NCBI RefSeq assembly: GCF_001021505.1
Contig: NZ_LDPO01000009.1
Span: 62,001 to 126,000 of the forward strand
From: Mycolicibacter heraklionensis
GTDB lineage: Bacteria > Actinomycetota > Actinomycetes > Mycobacteriales > Mycobacteriaceae
Direction of reading: 5' to 3'
Length of the DNA: 64,000 nucleotides
Part shown: piece after piece, positions 53,875 through 62,870 of the stretch
How positions within the stretch are numbered: the stretch's first letter is position 1
How the letters are laid out: every line of letters begins with the position of its first letter
The notes under the pieces: generated by a model
Seen by the model: only the letters and a program-made list of their open reading frames with translations
Database searches by the model: none
What the model was told of the DNA's origin: nothing
Translations under genes and position numbers: made by a program

Positions 53875-54891
53875 GTGACAGCGCCACAGCGACTGGTTGA
53901 AGACGGTGTTCGGCGCTATGGCCGGTTCGAGGAGCGGGTCCGAGACACCAACCCGGTCGACGCGCACCGAGGCTTGTCGCGCCTCTGGCGCGAGTTCCGG
54001 CTCAAGGAGTGGGTCGGTTTCGCCTTGATCCACCCCGAGATGTCGGGCGCCATGATCATGCAGGACGTGAAGTACCTGGCGTCGTCGGAGTTGTTCGTCC
54101 GCGACCAGGCCACGGGTGTCCTGGTGGAGAAAAGCGCCCGGTTCCGGGGCGGCAGCCTGGGCCTGCCCGACGACCTGCTGCACGGTGGCCCCTGCCGCGT
54201 CAAGACGCGCCGCTACCTGCTCGAATACCACTTCGATGCCGACGCCGACACACTCACGGTGCGGATCGACTGCGCGGCAGACAGACACGGGCCCGCGATC
54301 ACCGGCGCGCTGACGCTGTATATGGCGGGCGCCGCGCCGCCGCTCAGCCTCAGCGCCAAGCTCACGTCGGCGATCGACTACTACACGTTCAAGCAGCCGC
54401 TTCCCGCCGACGGGAAGCTCACGGTGGGTGACCGAACCTACGTGTTCGACTCCGCCCGCGATTTCGCCATCCTCGATGAGCATCGTTCGCAGTTCCCGTA
54501 CTCGACATCCTGGACGTGGGGCACCTTTGCGGTCCGAATGGCCGGCGGTGTGGTGGGCTCCAACTTCGTCGACCGGCCGGAGTTCAGCGACGAGGACGAC
54601 GAGTCGTCGAACTGGGTTCCCGGCGGTGTCCAGCCGCTCGCGGGAGTCCGGTTCGACTTCGCCTCCGATGATCCGCTGTCGACCGTGCGCGTCCGCGACC
54701 GTGACGGCCGGCTCGACGTGACATTCACCCCGGCGGGGCGCAAAGCGGTCAAACTCAACCTTCTCGCGGCCGCGATCGACTACTGGCAGCTCGCCGGCAC
54801 CTATCGGGGCACCGTGACATCCCTGGCCGGCGAGTCGTTCTCCGTCGCCGACGTGCCCGGGGTGCTCGAACGGATGAAGACCCGCTTTTGA
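53875..54891 (+). CDS. DUF2804 family protein
   Basis: A 338-residue protein matching the DUF2804 pattern: RLWREFRLKEWVGFALIHPE, later DYYTFKQPLPADGKLTVGDR, DSARDFAILDEHRSQFPYST and SWTWGTFAVRMAGGVVGSNF. The chain is beta-rich with no signal peptide or membrane helices; the fold may be lipocalin-like, as in hydroxyneurosporene-synthase-type proteins, but the activity is unknown. GTG 53875 is set by the promoter directly upstream (leaderless). The uspA-like permease starts 26 bp downstream and could be transcribed from the same promoter, linking DUF2804 with the transporter. Confidence 0.8.
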   Translation: MTAPQRLVEDGVRRYGRFEERVRDTNPVDAHRGLSRLWREFRLKEWVGFALIHPEMSGAMIMQDVKYLASSELFVRDQATGVLVEKSARFRGGSLGLPDDLLHGGPCRVKTRRYLLEYHFDADADTLTVRIDCAADRHGPAITGALTLYMAGAAPPLSLSAKLTSAIDYYTFKQPLPADGKLTVGDRTYVFDSARDFAILDEHRSQFPYSTSWTWGTFAVRMAGGVVGSNFVDRPEFSDEDDESSNWVPGGVQPLAGVRFDFASDDPLSTVRVRDRDGRLDVTFTPAGRKAVKLNLLAAAIDYWQLAGTYRGTVTSLAGESFSVADVPGVLERMKTRF

Positions 54892-54917
54892 GTCGGCACA
54901 AGCGCTTTAATACAACG

Positions 54918-55787
54918 ATGAGCCGGGCCCCCCGCTCCACGGCGCTGGCTTACGCGCTGCTCGCCCCCAGCCTGTTCGGCGTGGTGGCGTTCCTGCTGCT
55001 GCCGATGCTGGTGGTGGTGTGGCTGAGCCTGCACCGCTGGGATCTCTTGGGGCCGATCAGCTATGTCGGCGCGGATAACTGGCGATCGGTGCTGACCGAT
55101 CCGGTGTTCGGCAATTCCCTCGTGGTGACCGTGCTTTTCGTCGCGATCGTCGTCCCGCTGCAAACCGTGCTGGGTCTGGGGGTGGCGGTCTTGCTGGCCC
55201 GCGAGCTGCCCGGCAGCGGCGTCTTCCGCACCGTCTACGTGCTGCCGTGGATCTGCGCGCCGTTGGCGATCGCGGTGCTGTGGCGCTGGATTCTGAGCCC
55301 CACCGACGGCGCGGTCAGCACCGTGCTCGGGCACCGCATCGAATGGCTGACCGATCCGGGGCTGGCGCTGCCGGTGACCTCGGCGGTGGTGGTGTGGACC
55401 AACGTCGGCTACGTCGCCCTGTTCTTCCTGGCCGGCATCCTGGCCATCCCCACCCAGGTGCTCTCAGCGGCACGCATCGACGGGGCGAACGGCTGGCAGC
55501 GGTTCTGGCGGGTCACCCTGCCGATGCTGCGCCCCACCATGTTCTTTGTGCTGGTCACCGGGGTGGTCAGCGCGGCGCAGGTGTTCGACACCGTGTACGC
55601 GCTGACTGGGGGCGGACCGGGCGGCCGCACCGACCTGATCGCGCACCGCATTTATGACGAGGCGTTCGGGATGGCGGCGATCGGCCGGGCCGCGGTGATG
55701 GCGCTGGTGCTGTTCGCCGTACTGGTTTCAGTGACGGTCGTTCAACAGCTTTCGTTGGGCCGGCGGGTCAGCTACGACCTCACGTGA
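54918..55787 (+). CDS. uspA: Sugar ABC transporter permease, UspA-like (MalF-type)
   Basis: Inner-membrane permease of the carbohydrate ABC importer family, 289 residues and six hydrophobic segments. The first is LAYALLAPSLFGVVAFLLLP. The ATPase-contact EAA loop reads SAARIDGANGWQRFWRVTLP. Name assigned by resemblance to mycobacterial UspA and the uspB/uspC genes downstream. ATG 54918 is preferred to a TTG at 54888 inside the previous gene's end. Normally uspB follows directly; here an 11-bp sequence at the stop codon (GAGCCCACGTC) recurs 4.8 kb away immediately before uspB, marking an interruption of the operon. No ATPase gene is present in the window. Confidence 0.85.
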   Translation: MSRAPRSTALAYALLAPSLFGVVAFLLLPMLVVVWLSLHRWDLLGPISYVGADNWRSVLTDPVFGNSLVVTVLFVAIVVPLQTVLGLGVAVLLARELPGSGVFRTVYVLPWICAPLAIAVLWRWILSPTDGAVSTVLGHRIEWLTDPGLALPVTSAVVVWTNVGYVALFFLAGILAIPTQVLSAARIDGANGWQRFWRVTLPMLRPTMFFVLVTGVVSAAQVFDTVYALTGGGPGGRTDLIAHRIYDEAFGMAAIGRAAVMALVLFAVLVSVTVVQQLSLGRRVSYDLT

Positions 55788-55796
55788 GCCCACGTC
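55786..55796 (+). repeat. Left copy of the 11-bp direct repeat flanking the 4.8-kb insert
   Basis: GAGCCCACGTC, overlapping the uspA TGA stop. The identical right copy is at 60619-60629, ending just before the uspB ATG. Joining the two copies restores a stop-9 bp-ATG junction. Confidence 0.75.
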
Positions 55797-55813
55797 GTTG
55801 CTGTGCTTGCGTA

Positions 55814-57235
55814 CTAACCACCGTTGAGCGCGCTGTGACGGCGACCCCACACCAGGTAGAAGATCAACGCGACCGCTACCCAGCCGGCGAACACCATCCA
55901 GGTGTACCGGTGCAGGCTGCACATGATCCATCCGCAAACCACCACTGACAAGATCGGTGTGATCGGATAACCGGGCACCTTGAATCCGCGGGGCAGATCC
56001 GGTTCCCGGACCCGTAGCACAACCACCGCCACGGACACGACAATAAACGCGGTCAAGGCTCCGATGGAGACCGTTTCGGCCAGACGCGCAAGCGGCACCA
56101 GGCCGGCGAGGATTGCCGCCACGACCGCGACGATCATGGTGTTGGTTGCGGGTGTCCGAGTGCGCGGGTTGACCTTGGCGAACGTCGCCGGCATTAGACC
56201 GTCGCGACCCATCGCGAAAAGGATGCGGGTCTGGCAGTACATCGTGACCAAAGTGACCGAGAAGATCGAGATCACCGCGCCCGCGGCCAACACGGTGCCG
56301 CCTAAGCGGTTTCCGGTGATGTGGTCCACAATCACGGCCAGGCCCGCGCTTTGCCCCTCGAAGTCCTGCCACGGCTGGCTGCCCATCGCGGCCACCGCGA
56401 CAATCACATAGACACCGGTCACGATCAGCAGTGCCGCGATGATTGCCCGCGGGATCGTGTGCTGCGGGTCTTTGGCCTCCTCACCGGCGGTGGAGACCGC
56501 GTCAAGACCTACGTAGGAGAAGAAGATCGTGCCCGCCGCCCAGCTGATTCCCGAGAATCCAAAAGGGGCGAAGTCAGTGAAGTGGTTCGCTCTGAACGCC
56601 GTTGACGCGATCGCCGCGAACATCAGCAGCACGCCGAGTTTGATCACCACCATGACGGCATTGACTTTGGCCGATTCACTGGTGCCGCCGATCAACATAG
56701 CCGCACAAATTGTCACCAAGACGATAGCCGGCAGGTTGACGAAACCACCTTCGGAATCCCATGGTCCCGATGAAATAGCCTGCGGTACCGAGAATCCGAA
56801 GACATTGAGCGACAGTTTGTTCAGGTACTGACTCCACCCAACTGACACCGCGGCGGTAGACACCCCGTATTCGAGCAGCAGGCATGCCCCGACAACCACG
56901 GCCATGAACTCACCGAGGGTGGCATAGCAGTATGAGTATGCCGACCCCGAAATTGGCACCGCCGAAGCCAACTCCGCGTAGCAGATCGCGGCCAGACCCG
57001 CTGCGGCCCCGGCGATGATGAACGAAACGACCACTGCCGGGCCGGCTTGCGGTACCGCCACCGGGAAGACAAAGAAGATCCCTGTGCCGACCGTCGAGCC
57101 GACGCCGAACATGGTGAGCCGAAAGCCACCGAGCCTGCGTCGCAGGTGATTCGTGCCCCCGGTGGCGATCGGTGCACCGTTCACCGGACGACGCCGCAGC
57201 ATCTGCCGTGACATGCCGAGCGCCGGCGTTGACAT
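55814..57235 (-). CDS. APC-family amino acid permease, RocE-like
   Basis: Amino acid/cation symporter of the APC superfamily (cationic amino acid transporter group), 473 residues and about twelve hydrophobic segments. Helix 1 carries VGSTVGTGIFF. ISGSAYSYCYATLGEFMAVV, the helix 6 FFSYVGLDAVSTAGEEAKDP and FAMGRDGLMPATFAKVNPRT are typical. It resembles mycobacterial RocE, which from memory lies just downstream of uspC in M. tuberculosis; here it sits between uspA and uspB on the opposite strand. The lpqH gene lies 81 bp upstream on the same strand. The specific amino acid cannot be read from the sequence. Confidence 0.86.
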   Translation of the reverse strand: MSTPALGMSRQMLRRRPVNGAPIATGGTNHLRRRLGGFRLTMFGVGSTVGTGIFFVFPVAVPQAGPAVVVSFIIAGAAAGLAAICYAELASAVPISGSAYSYCYATLGEFMAVVVGACLLLEYGVSTAAVSVGWSQYLNKLSLNVFGFSVPQAISSGPWDSEGGFVNLPAIVLVTICAAMLIGGTSESAKVNAVMVVIKLGVLLMFAAIASTAFRANHFTDFAPFGFSGISWAAGTIFFSYVGLDAVSTAGEEAKDPQHTIPRAIIAALLIVTGVYVIVAVAAMGSQPWQDFEGQSAGLAVIVDHITGNRLGGTVLAAGAVISIFSVTLVTMYCQTRILFAMGRDGLMPATFAKVNPRTRTPATNTMIVAVVAAILAGLVPLARLAETVSIGALTAFIVVSVAVVVLRVREPDLPRGFKVPGYPITPILSVVVCGWIMCSLHRYTWMVFAGWVAVALIFYLVWGRRHSALNGG

Positions 57236-57316
57236 TGGTGCCCCTAGCTGGACGGTTGGTGTCCATCATTGAACACGCCCCGACCGGCGCAACGGGTTAC
57301 AACACGACGAACCGGA

Positions 57317-57772
57317 CTAAGAACAAGTCACGTCGATTTCGAAGGGCTTGTTCACCGGCTGCATCGGGTTGGCCGTGTCGATCCCGGTCGCGGTGCCGCT
57401 GATCTTGTATTCCTTGCCGTTCTTGGTCGCCTTGGCGCTGCCCTGACCGGTGCCCGCGGTGTATGCCAGCGTCACACCGTTGACGTTGCCCAGCCCAACC
57501 GACTTCACCTCTGGCGGGTTGGCGTCGGTGAGCACCGCGGCGATACCCGTGGCCGCTCCGCCGATCGCGATGTTGACGGTGCCGGCCATCGTCGTACACA
57601 CGGTCGAGCCGCTGACGTTCTGGTCTTTGCCGTCGATGGTGACTTTCGCGTTTGCGGCAGCGCCTCCGACGTTCACCGACGAGTGCTCCGTCTTCGGGCC
57701 GCTGGAGCACCCGGACAGACCTACGATCGCGATTGCTGCCGCCGCTGCGGCAACCGTTACTGAACGCTTCAC
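57317..57772 (-). CDS. lpqH: LpqH (19 kDa antigen) family lipoprotein
   Basis: Lipoprotein of 151 residues with a lipobox GLSGC, lipidated Cys22, after a short signal ([16 protein letters not shown]). The rest closely matches Lpq[61 protein letters not shown] and a Cys two residues before the end, forming the family disulphide with VCTT. It is a surface-exposed lipoprotein and TLR2 ligand in pathogenic relatives. GTG 57772 follows AAAGGAG with five-base spacing; a GTG at 57799 is too far upstream. It may be a paralogue of another lpqH copy in the genome. Confidence 0.93.
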   Translation of the reverse strand: MKRSVTVAAAAAAIAIVGLSGCSSGPKTEHSSVNVGGAAANAKVTIDGKDQNVSGSTVCTTMAGTVNIAIGGAATGIAAVLTDANPPEVKSVGLGNVNGVTLAYTAGTGQGSAKATKNGKEYKISGTATGIDTANPMQPVNKPFEIDVTCS

Positions 57773-57954
57773 CCGTACTCCTTTGTTATTGGTGGTCACG
57801 TGCCTGGTTTCGTGCTCTTTGGCGGGCGCGGGCGGGGGCTGGCGGGCTAGGCTTCATTCCGCATCCTGATCCGATGGCGGTGTGCTGCTGCCCGTGGCAG
57901 GCCGCCCGCCACGCTCACTTGGAGTGTGCTGGGCAGGCCGGCTCCGGCGCATCA

Positions 57955-57964
57955 GGTAATTACC
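57955..57964. promoter_or_regulatory. Palindrome GGTAATTACC in the lpqH/LuxR divergent region
   Basis: A perfect 10-bp palindrome 56 bp before the LuxR-type gene, followed by CCCATATTTGC, whose CATATT could act as a -10. LuxR-type regulators often bind such short dyads, so autoregulation is possible. The rest of the 248-bp gap shows nothing clear. Confidence 0.5.
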
Positions 57965-58020
57965 CCATATTTGCTCCGGGATGCGCGGTCCCCGACGCCG
58001 AGGCGGGAGAGGAGGTGGCC

Positions 58021-60618
58021 GTGGCAGGCCGTCTGCTCGAACGCGATTCGGCACTGGCGACCCTTGATCGTTGCCGTCGAGCCGCCGGCCGAGGGCGTGG
58101 GCAGCTGGTGTTGCTGCGCGGGGAGGCCGGGGTGGGCAAGACCACGGTGATCGCCCGATTTCTCGCCGGCCTCGATCCAGGCACGCGGGCCCTGCGGGGC
58201 TGGTGCGACGGATTGGCCACCCCGCGGCCGTTGGGTCCGTTCATCGACATGCTCGCCGACCTTCCCGCGGATCAGGCGACCTCGATACGGGCGGCCATCG
58301 ACGCCGGTGACACCGAGGCGGTCTACGCCCGGTTGGCCGGCGTCGTCGGCGACGGCAACCCCTCGGTCTGCGTGATCGAGGACCTGCACTGGGCCGACGG
58401 CGCCACCCTGGATCTGCTGCGTTATCTGGCCCGGCGGATCGACATGCTGCCGATGCTGCTGGTGGTGTCCTACCGCGACGACCAGATCGGCCCAACCCAC
58501 CCGCTGGCAGTGCTGTTAGGTGATGTGGCGACTTGGGCGACCGTGACTCGGATCGCGCTGGACCCGCTCAGCGCCGCGGCGGTGGCCGCGTTGGCCGCCG
58601 GCAGTGGCATCAACGCCCAAGCGTTGTACCGGCTTACCGGCGGGAACTCGTTTTTCGTCACGGAGGTGTTGGCCGCCGGGGCCGATGCGCTGAACGACGG
58701 CGGCCTGCCGTGCAGCGTTTCCGAGGCGGTTCGGGGCAGGCTCGCAAGACTGTCGGCGGCTGCGCGCGAAACCGCGCAGGCGGCCGCGATCTGCGGGCCG
58801 CGGGCGCACCCCGCCCTGCTCGAGGCGATATCGCCGGGCGCGACGAGCACATTGAGCGAATGCCTAGACGCCGGGGTGCTGGTCGCCAACGCCGACACGG
58901 TGGGGTTCCGCCACGAACTGGCCCGCCGCGCCACCGTCGAGCAGATCCCCGCCTATCAGCGCCGAGTGCTGCACAAGCGGGCAATGACCACGCTGGCCGA
59001 GCCGCCGATCGATCCGGACACATTGGCGGCGCTGACATTTCACGCCGAACAGGCCGGCGACACCGACGCCGTCATCAGCTATGGCCCAGCGGCCGCCGAG
59101 CGCGCTGCGAAGTTCGGCGCCAATCGGCAAGCCACCGACCTGTATGCGCTGGTGCTGCGCCACGCCGACACCATCCCCGGCGAGCAACGGGTGATCTGGC
59201 TCGAACGGCACGCCTTCAGCAGCTACCTGAGCGGCCAGGCCGACTCTGCGGTGTCGTCGTTACGAGAGGCGATCGCGCTGCGCCACGAGTTGGAGGATCC
59301 GTATCAGGAGGCCGAGGATCTGCGCTGGCTGTCGCGCCTCCTGCAGCCACTGGGACGCCCTGAGGAAGCCATGCGGTCGGCGCACGCGTCATTACTGCTG
59401 CTCGAAAACCTCGGCCCGTCCCCGCAGTTGGCGTGGTCCCTGATCAACATGGCTCACATCGCCGCGCTTGCGTTGGACCCCGCCTGTGCCCGGTATGCGG
59501 CCCGCGCGAAAGCCCTCGGGGATCAATTCCGGGACCCCGCCGTGGTGATCCGTGCCCGTGGATACACCGCACTCACCACCGTGTTCTGTACCGACACCGG
59601 CTGGGACGAATTCGAGGCGGTATGGCGAGAGGCGGCCACAACCCCCGGGCTCGAGGAACACGGCGGAATATTCGGCATCCTCATCGGCATGTTCGCTGTC
59701 GTTCGCGGCGAATTCGGTCGCGCGGAGCGTTATCTCGCCGAAGCGGCGGCCTTCCTCGACCACTGCGACCTTGGTATGTTCCAGACCCTGGTGGCGGGGC
59801 TGCAGGCACTTACCGGCTTGGCTCGCGGCGACTGGATGGCTGCCGCGCTGGCGGCCGAGCAGATCCTGACCCGGCCTGGACTCACCCCCCAGCACCGGAT
59901 CACGCCGTTGATCACCGTCGCCTTGATCCGGGCACGCCGCGGCGAGGAACCCGTCTGGCCCCTACTCGATGAGGCCCTCGAGTGTGCGACGGGCAGCCTG
60001 CTGCGCCTGCCGGTGTGCGCCGCGCGTGCCGAAGCCGCCTGGCTGGCCGGCGACGACGAGGCGGCCCGCCACGCCGCGGCCGAAATCCTCACGGTGTCCG
60101 GCACGGCGCACGCGTGGCTGGGGGGGTCCCTGCGGCGCTGGGCTCATCTGGCCGGAGGCCGATCGGGTACAGACGTCATCGCTGACACTCCCTATGAACG
60201 TGAAATCAACGGGGATTGGTGCGCGGCCGCGCAGGAGTGGGCCCTCCGTGGCTGTCCCTACGATGTCGCCATCGCTCAACTCGGCGGCGACATCGACGCC
60301 GTCGAGGCCGCGCTGGGCGTCTTCCGCCGGCTCGGCGCCCGCCCCGCGGCCCGCCGCGCTCAGCAACGCCTCGCCCAGCTGCGCGGTCGCGATCCCGACC
60401 GCCGCCGCAAAGGCACCAGCGCTGACCCGAACGGCCTCACCAAGCGCCAACGGGACGTCCTCGAACTCCTTGCCACCGGGCGCAGCGATGCCGAAATCGC
60501 CACCGCCCTCTATATCAGCACCAAAACCGCCAACGCGCACGTGTGCGCCGTCCTGGCCAAACTGGGCGTGCACAACCGCACTCAGGCCGCCGCCTACGCC
60601 TACCAACAGCCCCGGTGA
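58021..60618 (+). CDS. LuxR-family regulator with STAND/AAA ATPase domain (LAL/MalT-like)
   Basis: Large ATP-dependent transcription regulator, 865 residues. N-terminal ATPase: Walker A GEAGVGKTT (Lys40) and Walker B VIEDLHWAD (Glu120/Asp121). A long helical TPR-like middle follows. The C-terminal LuxR helix-turn-helix (residues 806-865) reads LTKRQRDVLELLATGRSDAE, then IATALYISTKTANAHVCAVL. GTG 58021 is chosen (AGGAG six bases upstream). It lies inside the segment that separates uspA from uspB, and its stop is only 11 bp before the uspB ATG, so its transcript very likely runs into uspBC. It may sense a carbohydrate or other small ligand. Confidence 0.9.
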   Translation: MAGRLLERDSALATLDRCRRAAGRGRGQLVLLRGEAGVGKTTVIARFLAGLDPGTRALRGWCDGLATPRPLGPFIDMLADLPADQATSIRAAIDAGDTEAVYARLAGVVGDGNPSVCVIEDLHWADGATLDLLRYLARRIDMLPMLLVVSYRDDQIGPTHPLAVLLGDVATWATVTRIALDPLSAAAVAALAAGSGINAQALYRLTGGNSFFVTEVLAAGADALNDGGLPCSVSEAVRGRLARLSAAARETAQAAAICGPRAHPALLEAISPGATSTLSECLDAGVLVANADTVGFRHELARRATVEQIPAYQRRVLHKRAMTTLAEPPIDPDTLAALTFHAEQAGDTDAVISYGPAAAERAAKFGANRQATDLYALVLRHADTIPGEQRVIWLERHAFSSYLSGQADSAVSSLREAIALRHELEDPYQEAEDLRWLSRLLQPLGRPEEAMRSAHASLLLLENLGPSPQLAWSLINMAHIAALALDPACARYAARAKALGDQFRDPAVVIRARGYTALTTVFCTDTGWDEFEAVWREAATTPGLEEHGGIFGILIGMFAVVRGEFGRAERYLAEAAAFLDHCDLGMFQTLVAGLQALTGLARGDWMAAALAAEQILTRPGLTPQHRITPLITVALIRARRGEEPVWPLLDEALECATGSLLRLPVCAARAEAAWLAGDDEAARHAAAEILTVSGTAHAWLGGSLRRWAHLAGGRSGTDVIADTPYEREINGDWCAAAQEWALRGCPYDVAIAQLGGDIDAVEAALGVFRRLGARPAARRAQQRLAQLRGRDPDRRRKGTSADPNGLTKRQRDVLELLATGRSDAEIATALYISTKTANAHVCAVLAKLGVHNRTQAAAYAYQQPR

Positions 60619-60629
60619 GAGCCCACGTC
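60619..60629 (+). repeat. Right copy of the 11-bp direct repeat flanking the insert
   Basis: GAGCCCACGTC, directly after the LuxR stop and directly before the uspB ATG; identical to 55786-55796. The repeat-to-repeat distance is 4833 bp. Confidence 0.75.
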
Positions 60630-61472
60630 ATGTCGATCAGCAACTTAGTCAGTCCGCCCAAGCGGGTTCGCGCCTCAGCGATCTACGCGCTGTTGACGCT
60701 CGGCGCGCTGGTCACCCTGGCGCCGTTCGGGCTCGGGCTGCTGACGTCGTTCACCCCGGCTCGCCAATTCGCCACCGGCACTCCCCTGGCGTGGCCGCAT
60801 CCGCCGACGCTGGACAACTATGGCGACCTCGGCGGTGCCGGATTCAGCCGGGCGGCGGCGGTCACCACGCTGATGACGGCGGTGATCGTGTTGGGACAGC
60901 TGAGTTTTTCGGTGCTGGCCGCCTATGCGTTCGCGCGGCTGGAGTTCCCGGGCCGCGACACGTTGTTCTGGGTGTATGTGGCGACCCTGATGGTGCCGGC
61001 CACCGTGACGGTGGTGCCGTTGTATCTGATGATGGCGCAGCTGGGTCTGCGGAACACGTTCTGGGCGTTGGTGTTGCCGTTCGTGTTCGGGTCTCCGTAC
61101 GCGATCTTCCTGCTGCGTCAGCATTTTCGAGCCGTCCCGAATGACCTGATCAACGCCGCGCGTCTCGACGGAGCGAATACCCTGGACGTGATCGTGCACG
61201 TGATGCTGCCGGCGAGTCGGCCGATCCTGGTCACGCTGGGGTTGATCACCGTGGTCTCGCAATGGAACAACTTCATGTGGCCGCTGGTGATCACCAGCGG
61301 CGACAAGTGGCGGGTGCTCACGGTGGCGACCGCCGCCCTGCAATCCCGTTACAACGCGCAATGGACGCTGGTGATGGCGGCGACCACGGTGGCGATGATT
61401 CCGCTGATCGCGCTGTTCATGGTGTTCCAGCGCCGCGTCGTGCAGTCGATCGTCGTCACGGGGATCAAGTGA
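60630..61472 (+). CDS. uspB: Sugar ABC transporter permease, UspB-like (MalG-type)
   Basis: Second permease subunit, 280 residues and six hydrophobic segments. The first segment is ALLTLGALVTLAPFGLGLLT. The EAA loop reads INAARLDGANTLDVIVHVML. ATG 60630 is chosen, which matches MalG-type N-termini. In relatives, UspA and UspB form a heterodimeric channel and lack a dedicated ATPase, using a shared one; the same seems to hold here. The uspA-uspB link is broken by the 4.8-kb insert, so expression now depends on read-through from the LuxR gene or on a promoter inside it. The stop overlaps the uspC start by four bases. Confidence 0.87.
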   Translation: MSISNLVSPPKRVRASAIYALLTLGALVTLAPFGLGLLTSFTPARQFATGTPLAWPHPPTLDNYGDLGGAGFSRAAAVTTLMTAVIVLGQLSFSVLAAYAFARLEFPGRDTLFWVYVATLMVPATVTVVPLYLMMAQLGLRNTFWALVLPFVFGSPYAIFLLRQHFRAVPNDLINAARLDGANTLDVIVHVMLPASRPILVTLGLITVVSQWNNFMWPLVITSGDKWRVLTVATAALQSRYNAQWTLVMAATTVAMIPLIALFMVFQRRVVQSIVVTGIK

Positions 61473-62800
61473 GCCGGCCGCGGTTCTCCACCGTATTCGC
61501 GGTGGCGGCAGTGGCCCTGGCCGCGCTGTTCGGCGCGGCGGCGGTGCTGCTCGACGGCGCCTCGACCCGATCGGCCGCCGGCGCGACGGTGGTGACGGTA
61601 CGACTGTGGGACGAACAGGTGGCAACCGCCTACCGACAGTCGTTCGCGGCGTTCCAACGCGCCCACCCCGAGATCGAAGTGCGCGTCAACGTCGTCTCCT
61701 ACCGGACCTACTTCGACACGCTGCGCACCGATGTCGCCGGTGGCGGCGCCGACGACATCTTCTGGCTCTCCGACGCCTACCTGGCCGGGTACGCCGACAG
61801 CGGACGGCTGATGAAGATCGATGCGGCGGGCGCGGATTGGGAACCGTCGGTGGTCACCCAGTTCACCCGTGGCGGGACACTGTGGGGGGTGCCGCAACTG
61901 ACCGACGGCGGGATCGCGGTGTACTACAACGCCGATCTGCTGGCCGCCGCGGGAGTCGATCCCGCTCAGTTGGCGAGGCTGCGCTGGGATCCCCACGGTG
62001 TGAGCGACAGCCTGCGGCCGCTGCTGGCGAAGCTCACCCGTGACAGCGCCGGGCGCAGCGCGGGCACACCGGGTTTCGACGAGCGCCGCATCCGGCAGTG
62101 GGGCTACAACGCCGCCAACGACCCGCAGGGCATCTACCTCAACTACATCGGCTCGGCCGGCGGGGTGTTCCAGCGCGACGACGAGTTCGCCTTCGACAAC
62201 CCGGCCGCAGTCGCCGCCTTCGGCTACCTGGTGCAGCTGATCAACGGCGACCACGTGGCGCCACCGGCATCGGAGACCAACACCAACGGCGACTTCTCCC
62301 GTAATCAATTCCTGGCCGGGAAGATGGCACTGTTCCAGTCCGGCACCTACAACCTGGCGGCCATCGCAGGGCAGGCCGGGTTCTCCTGGGGGGTGGCGAT
62401 GCTGCCGGCCGGCCCGGCCGGGCGAGTCAGCGTCACCAACGGCATCGCCGCAGTGGGCAACGCCGCTTCGAAGCACCCGACAGCAGTGCGGGAGGTCTTG
62501 GCCTGGCTCGGCAGCTATCAGGGCAACGAATACCTGGGGCGTCAGGGGGCGGCGATCCCGGCCGTGCTCAGTGCCCAACGGGTCTACTTCGACTACTGGG
62601 CGCACCGCGGGATCGACGTCACGCCGTTCTTCGCGGTGCTCAACGGTCCCCGCATCCCAGCGCCGGGCGGCGGTGTGGGATTCCCGGCCGGAAACCAGGC
62701 AATCAAGCCCTATTTCGACGAAATGTTCCTCGGCCGTATCGACGTCGCCACCGCGCTGCGCAGAGCGCAGGACGCCGCCAACGCAGCAGCCTCCCGCTGA
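61469..62800 (+). CDS. uspC: Extracellular solute-binding protein, UspC-like
   Basis: Carbohydrate-binding protein of the sugar ABC importer, 443 residues. N-terminal anchor STVFAVAAVALAALFGAAAV without a lipobox Cys, as seen in UspC-type proteins, so it is probably held by an uncleaved helix. The mature part has the type I binding-protein features: TVVTVRLWDEQVATAYRQSF, DIFWLSDAYLAGYADSGRLM, NGDFSRNQFLAGKMALFQSG. The M. tuberculosis homologue is reported to bind amino sugars, so recycled peptidoglycan sugars are a reasonable guess. GTG 61469 overlaps the uspB TGA (GTGA). The stop lies four bases from the first 66-bp palindromic repeat. Confidence 0.87.
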   Translation: MSRPRFSTVFAVAAVALAALFGAAAVLLDGASTRSAAGATVVTVRLWDEQVATAYRQSFAAFQRAHPEIEVRVNVVSYRTYFDTLRTDVAGGGADDIFWLSDAYLAGYADSGRLMKIDAAGADWEPSVVTQFTRGGTLWGVPQLTDGGIAVYYNADLLAAAGVDPAQLARLRWDPHGVSDSLRPLLAKLTRDSAGRSAGTPGFDERRIRQWGYNAANDPQGIYLNYIGSAGGVFQRDDEFAFDNPAAVAAFGYLVQLINGDHVAPPASETNTNGDFSRNQFLAGKMALFQSGTYNLAAIAGQAGFSWGVAMLPAGPAGRVSVTNGIAAVGNAASKHPTAVREVLAWLGSYQGNEYLGRQGAAIPAVLSAQRVYFDYWAHRGIDVTPFFAVLNGPRIPAPGGGVGFPAGNQAIKPYFDEMFLGRIDVATALRRAQDAANAAASR

Positions 62801-62804
62801 CCCT

Positions 62805-62870
62805 CCGCGAAATCGGGTTCACGCAGACAACGTGCGAGTGGCTACCTGCGTGAGCGGGATCTCGCGGGGT
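62805..62870. repeat. 66-bp imperfect palindrome, copy 1
   Basis: Matches 63769-63834 at 64 of 66 positions (differences at 62843 and 62867). Internally it is an imperfect palindrome: the left arm ends TTCACGCAG (62819-62827) and the right arm begins CTGCGTGA (62846-62853); the outer stem starts CCGCGA and ends TCGCGG, with 18 Watson-Crick pairs and one G-U over 22. It may also terminate the uspC and DUF559 transcripts. Confidence 0.85.

Noticed and set aside
55797..60618. Classical transposon between uspA and uspB
   Set aside because: No transposase, resolvase or terminal inverted repeats were found; only the 11-bp direct repeat supports an insertion event.
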